Shown: one piece after another, positions 60,770-64,000 of the stretch
Position numbering within the stretch: position 1 is the first letter of the stretch
How the letters are laid out: each line of letters begins with the position of its first letter
DNA from: Ilumatobacter sp963746265
Lineage (GTDB): Bacteria; Actinomycetota; Acidimicrobiia; Acidimicrobiales; Ilumatobacteraceae
Direction of reading: 5' to 3'
Assembly (NCBI GenBank): GCA_963746265.1
Contig: CAVVAM010000012.1
Coordinates: 124,001 to 188,000, forward strand
Length of the DNA stretch: 64,000 bases
The notes under the pieces: generated by a model
What the model saw: the letters and a program-made list of their open reading frames with translations, nothing else
What the model was told of the DNA's origin: nothing
Databases searched by the model: none
Program-made: the position numbers and the translations under genes

Positions 60770-62764
60770 TCAGATGGCCATACCGGCGACACGACCTTCG
60801 TAGATCGCATGCACGGCGAGACGGGCGGCGACTGCGTCACCGACCGACCGCGCCGGCATGCCGGCCGCGGCCAGCTCGTCGGCGACCATGGTTTCCGAGA
60901 CGTTCGTGGTCGCGAACACCAGCGCGTCGGCAGGAACCACGTGCTCGGCGCCGTCGAGGTAGCTCCGAACGCGAGCGCCGGCGTCGGACCACTCGGTCAC
61001 GACGGCCTCGGTGACCCAGTCGACCCCGAGCTGACGAAGACGAGCACGGAGCTCCCAGTCGCCGGCCGTGCGTTGGATCCAGTAGCCGATCATCGGCCAC
61101 GACGACACGATCGTCACGTCGTGGCCGCGATCGGCGAGGAACCAGGCAGTGCCGGTTCCCCGCCAGTCACCGACATCATCGACGATCACCACCCGTCGAC
61201 CGGGGCGAACGTTGTGTGAGATGACGTCTTCGATCGAGCAGGCGTCGGGCCGGTTCGCGCCGGGCATCCGGTCCGCGGCGGGGTTGAACCGCTGGAAACC
61301 CGTGCCGGCCGGTTGCGAGCCGGTCGCGACCACGATCTCGTCGGCGCCGAACGCAGCGGCCTCCTCACCGTCCACCGGATGGTTGACCAGCACCTTCACG
61401 CCGAGCTGCGACAGCTGACGCTCGTACCACTCGATCAGCTCGGTGATCTGGCTGCGGCGGGGTTGGAGACCGGCGAGCCGGAACGCACCTCCGAGCTCGG
61501 GGCCGGCCTCGACGAGCGTGACGTCGTGTCCCCGCTCGGCGGCGACGCGCGCCGTCTCGAGTCCGGCCGGCCCTGCGCCGACGACGAGCACGGTCCTGCG
61601 CACCTCGGCGGGTTCGAACGTGTCACCGTTCCACTCGAACTCGCGTCCGGCAGACGGGTTCACCAGGCAGGAGATCCAGTAATCGCGCGACCGCCGCCCC
61701 CAGCACATCTGGTTACAGGAGATGCAGCCGCGCACGTCGTCGGGCCGATCGTCCAACGCCTTGTTCACGAGGTGCGGGTCGGCGATCTGGCCGCGGACGA
61801 TGCTCACCATGTCGGCCTGGCCGGACGCGACGACGTAGTCGGCGTTCTCGGGCGTGCGCACGTGGCTCTCGGCCTGCACTTTGGCGTGCGTCACCGCGCC
61901 CTTCAGTGCCTCGGCGGCGTCGACGCCGAGCTTGTCGGCGAACTGGAACGTCGGCATCAGGATGCCGAAGTTGAAGTAGCTCCCCGTCCCGCAGGTGATG
62001 TAGTCCATCAGGTCACGTTCGTCGTGCCAGGCGGCGATCTCGCACAGTTCGTCGGTCTGCATCGCCACGTCGACCGTGGGATCGACGCTCGTGGCGAGAC
62101 CGATGATGAAGTCGTCGCCCACCGCCCGGCGGATCCTTCCGAGGATCTCCGACGAGAACCGCATCCGATTCTCGAACGTCCCACCCCACCGGTCGTCGCG
62201 GCGATTCGACCACGGGAGCCAGAACTGGTCGACGATCGCGTTGTACGCGGCGAAGATCTCGACGCCGTCGAACCCGCACGCCTTCGCCCGCGTCGCCGCG
62301 TCGACGAACCCATCGATGATCTCCGTGATCTCGCGCTCGGTCATCGCATGGCTGCCGTCGCTGTCGTGGTAGCTCGGCAGACCCGACGGCGACCAGGACT
62401 CGCGATACGAGTTGTCGAAGTCGCCGTGCTGACCCACGTGATACAGCTGGTGCACGATCGTGGCGCCTTCGGCGTGGATCGCGTCGGTGATCCGCCGGAA
62501 CGGCTCGATGATCGAGTCGTCGCCGTGGCGGAAGTTGCCCCGGGTGAGCACGGCGGTGGCGTGTACCGGCACCGGTTCGACCACGATCATCGCGGCGCCA
62601 CCCCTGGCGCGTTCGAGGTAGTAGCCGAGATGCCGGTCGCCGGGCAGGCCCCCCTCGCTCATGTTCGCGGTGTGGGCGCCGAAGTTGATGCGGTTACGCA
62701 ACGTTCGGTGCCGGAGCTGCAGCGGCTGGGCGATGTTCGGGAACATGGCCGAGTCAACCGTCAT
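60770..62764 (-). CDS. TMADH/dimethylamine dehydrogenase-like flavoprotein
   Basis: A 664-residue enzyme with an FMN TIM barrel (LRNRINFGAHTANMSEGGLPGDRHLGYYLERARGG; VEIFAAYNAIVDQFWLPWSNRRDDRWGGTFENR), a full four-Cys iron-sulfur motif CISCNQMCWGRRSRDYWISC (C-x2-C-x3-C-x11-C), and FAD/NAD domains (VLVVGAGPAGLETARVAAERGH). All four ligands are present, unlike the related gene at 40509. Likely an N-demethylating dehydrogenase or 2-enoate-type reductase. ATG 62764 overlaps the stop of the cyclodeaminase-like gene (ATGA); upstream extensions are antisense-like and rejected. Substrate unknown, probably a secondary or tertiary methylamine. Confidence 0.5.
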   Translation of the reverse strand: MTVDSAMFPNIAQPLQLRHRTLRNRINFGAHTANMSEGGLPGDRHLGYYLERARGGAAMIVVEPVPVHATAVLTRGNFRHGDDSIIEPFRRITDAIHAEGATIVHQLYHVGQHGDFDNSYRESWSPSGLPSYHDSDGSHAMTEREITEIIDGFVDAATRAKACGFDGVEIFAAYNAIVDQFWLPWSNRRDDRWGGTFENRMRFSSEILGRIRRAVGDDFIIGLATSVDPTVDVAMQTDELCEIAAWHDERDLMDYITCGTGSYFNFGILMPTFQFADKLGVDAAEALKGAVTHAKVQAESHVRTPENADYVVASGQADMVSIVRGQIADPHLVNKALDDRPDDVRGCISCNQMCWGRRSRDYWISCLVNPSAGREFEWNGDTFEPAEVRRTVLVVGAGPAGLETARVAAERGHDVTLVEAGPELGGAFRLAGLQPRRSQITELIEWYERQLSQLGVKVLVNHPVDGEEAAAFGADEIVVATGSQPAGTGFQRFNPAADRMPGANRPDACSIEDVISHNVRPGRRVVIVDDVGDWRGTGTAWFLADRGHDVTIVSSWPMIGYWIQRTAGDWELRARLRQLGVDWVTEAVVTEWSDAGARVRSYLDGAEHVVPADALVFATTNVSETMVADELAAAGMPARSVGDAVAARLAVHAIYEGRVAGMAI

Positions 62765-63708
62765 CGCGACGCCCAGATGTGCTGCGCGGTCATCAGGTCG
62801 AGGTGGCCACCACCGCCGTTCTCGAACATCGTGATCGCGTCGGAACCCGACCGGCCCACGTGCTCGCCCCGACACAGGTCGAACAGGTCGGCGCGTACGG
62901 CGGTCACCTCGATGGTGCCGGAGGTGGTCGGGATCACGAGGTCGCCGCTCTCGCGCACGGCAGCTTCGCGGGAGTCGACGAAGATCTCGGCCCGGAGCAC
63001 GACATCGTCGTCGACCTCGCGATGGTCGGGCAGGAAGGCGCCGACGCAGTCGACGTGGGTGCCCGGTCGGAGGAGCGCACCTCTGATCAGCGGGTCGCGG
63101 GCCATGGTGGCGGTCGAGATCACATCGGCCGCGGCGACGGCGGCATCGAGGTCGTCGACGATCTCGTCGGCGATACCCGCATCGACGAGGGCTTCGGCCT
63201 TGTAGCGTGTGCGGTTCCAGATCAGCACTCGCTCGATCGACGGTCGCACGGCGCGGTGGGCAGCGATGAGATGAGCGCCGAGACCGCCGGCACCGATCAT
63301 CAGCAGGGTGCGTGAGTCGGGGCGCGAGAGCAATTTCGACCCGAGCGCCGAGTCGGCGGCCGTCTTCCGATACGTGAGCTCGGTACCGTCGAGCATCGCG
63401 ACGAACTCGCCGGTGGTGCCGTCGAAGAGCAGGACGACCGCCTGCACGGAGGGGAGCCCACGCGCGGGGTTGTCGGGGAAGATCGTCACCAGCTTGATGC
63501 CGATCGCTCCCCCGCCGGCCCCGCCTGTCTGCCAGGCGGGCAGCGCCATGAAGCGCCGGCGGTCGCCGTCGGGCCCGTAGACGATCCGCTCGCACGCGGC
63601 GATCGGGTCGCGGTGACGGTCCTCCAGAGCCGCGACGAGTTCGGCGTAGGGGGCTCGGCGCGCCACCTCCTCGGCGTCGAGGATCGCGACGTCGTGCAGG
63701 CTGCTCAT
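62761..63708 (-). CDS. ornithine cyclodeaminase / mu-crystallin family protein
   Basis: A 315-residue OCD-family protein. It has GGGAIGIKLVTIFPDNPARGLPSVQAVVLLFDGTTGEFVAMLDGTELTYRKTAADSALGSKLL (substrate lysines and arginine) and the NAD motif TLLMIGAGGLGAHLIAAHRAVRP. The C-terminus has VGAFLPDHREVDDDV. Members make proline from ornithine, reduce pyrroline-2-carboxylate, or act on N-methyl amino/imino acids. With the TMADH-like enzyme coupled downstream, a role in imino acid or N-methyl amino acid turnover is suggested. ATG 63708 is used; 63714 is possible. Confidence 0.5.
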   Translation of the reverse strand: MSSLHDVAILDAEEVARRAPYAELVAALEDRHRDPIAACERIVYGPDGDRRRFMALPAWQTGGAGGGAIGIKLVTIFPDNPARGLPSVQAVVLLFDGTTGEFVAMLDGTELTYRKTAADSALGSKLLSRPDSRTLLMIGAGGLGAHLIAAHRAVRPSIERVLIWNRTRYKAEALVDAGIADEIVDDLDAAVAAADVISTATMARDPLIRGALLRPGTHVDCVGAFLPDHREVDDDVVLRAEIFVDSREAAVRESGDLVIPTTSGTIEVTAVRADLFDLCRGEHVGRSGSDAITMFENGGGGHLDLMTAQHIWASR

Positions 63709-64000
63709 GACCATCGACCGGATTCGTTGCATCGCGTCGCACCAACCATGATGTCGAGTCTTCCATGAACCGAACCCGTGCCGCCGAACGGTGTCATGGG
63801 CCCGGACGTCGGACTCGGGCTCGACCGTTCGGGGAGGATCGGCCCGCTCACGGCATGTTCGGCCCAAGTGTCGGTGGCACATCGAGCCGACCGTCCCGTG
63901 CCGCCTGATCGACACGAAGAGTGATCGGACGAGGTCACGCTGGCCTGGGACGCACAACGGTGACCGCTGAGCGATCTCGATCCGGCTGGCGACATGGACG
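63709..64000. other. upstream region at window end
   Basis: No supported gene. It should carry the promoter of the cyclodeaminase/TMADH-like pair. I see no clear palindrome; frames present are short and Arg-rich. Confidence 0.5.

Overview
The window is high-GC DNA with strong G/C preference at third codon positions, GTG starts and many ATGA stop/start overlaps. Gene content (mini-DinB/DUF664 and TIGR03086-type thiol-transfer families, DUF222/13E12-type HNH remnant, SigE-type ECF sigma factor, MoxR-DUF58-transglutaminase cluster, amylosucrase) points to an actinomycete-like bacterium. An Acidimicrobiia/Ilumatobacter-type organism is my inference. The FAD oxidases, ETF and proline catabolic enzymes point to respiratory, probably aerobic, life. 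No rRNA, tRNA or CRISPR was recognised.

Layout. 0-20 kb is mostly ordinary chromosome: a Gfo/Idh/MocA dehydrogenase, amylosucrase coupled to a channel, an AMP ligase, a MoxR/DUF58-transglutaminase operon with an MFS exporter, a DDAH-SDR pair divergent from an SHMT-like PLP enzyme, a threonine-rich anchored protein, an HNH protein and a cobalamin-binding BtuF-like protein. 20.6-25.6 kb holds a GntR regulator divergent from a dimethylglycine-dehydrogenase-like flavoprotein, followed by etfB and etfA. 25.6-34.9 kb mixes small genes with decayed DNA: truncated and frameshifted genes, tandem repeats, a two-copy structured repeat and a perfect LexA-like palindrome in front of a truncated DUF222 gene.

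34.9-63.7 kb is an N-methyl-compound island. It holds (i) MttB homologue 1, a second dimethylglycine-dehydrogenase-like protein and a TetR regulator; (ii) a bifunctional putA with a TMADH/N-methylproline-demethylase-like flavoprotein and a divergent PAS-AraC regulator; (iii) a nine-gene minus-strand operon (58300 to 48233) coding for a corrinoid protein, a DUF1638 protein, a 'virulence factor'-domain protein, a pterin methyltransferase, a corrinoid-activating ferredoxin/ASKHA protein, MttB homologue 3, a MetF-like reductase, a DAO-type amine oxidase and MttB homologue 2; (iv) an IclR regulator and MFS transporter beside that operon; (v) a second TMADH-like flavoprotein with an ornithine cyclodeaminase homologue.

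How it may work together (inference). MttB proteins move a methyl group from a quaternary amine (glycine betaine, proline betaine or similar) to the corrinoid protein. The MtrH-like enzyme passes it to tetrahydrofolate, the MetF-like protein oxidises methyl- to methylene-tetrahydrofolate, and the ASKHA protein re-reduces spent cobalamin. The remaining N-methyl groups go to flavoprotein demethylases that deliver methylene-tetrahydrofolate or formaldehyde, with ETF as one electron exit. PutA would burn the proline left from proline betaine. The operon resembles anaerobic acetogen/methanogen systems but appears to sit in an aerobe, and is the most interesting item here.

[Form note: the original gave no feature confidence values; the uniform 0.5 is a placeholder required by the schema, not an estimate.]
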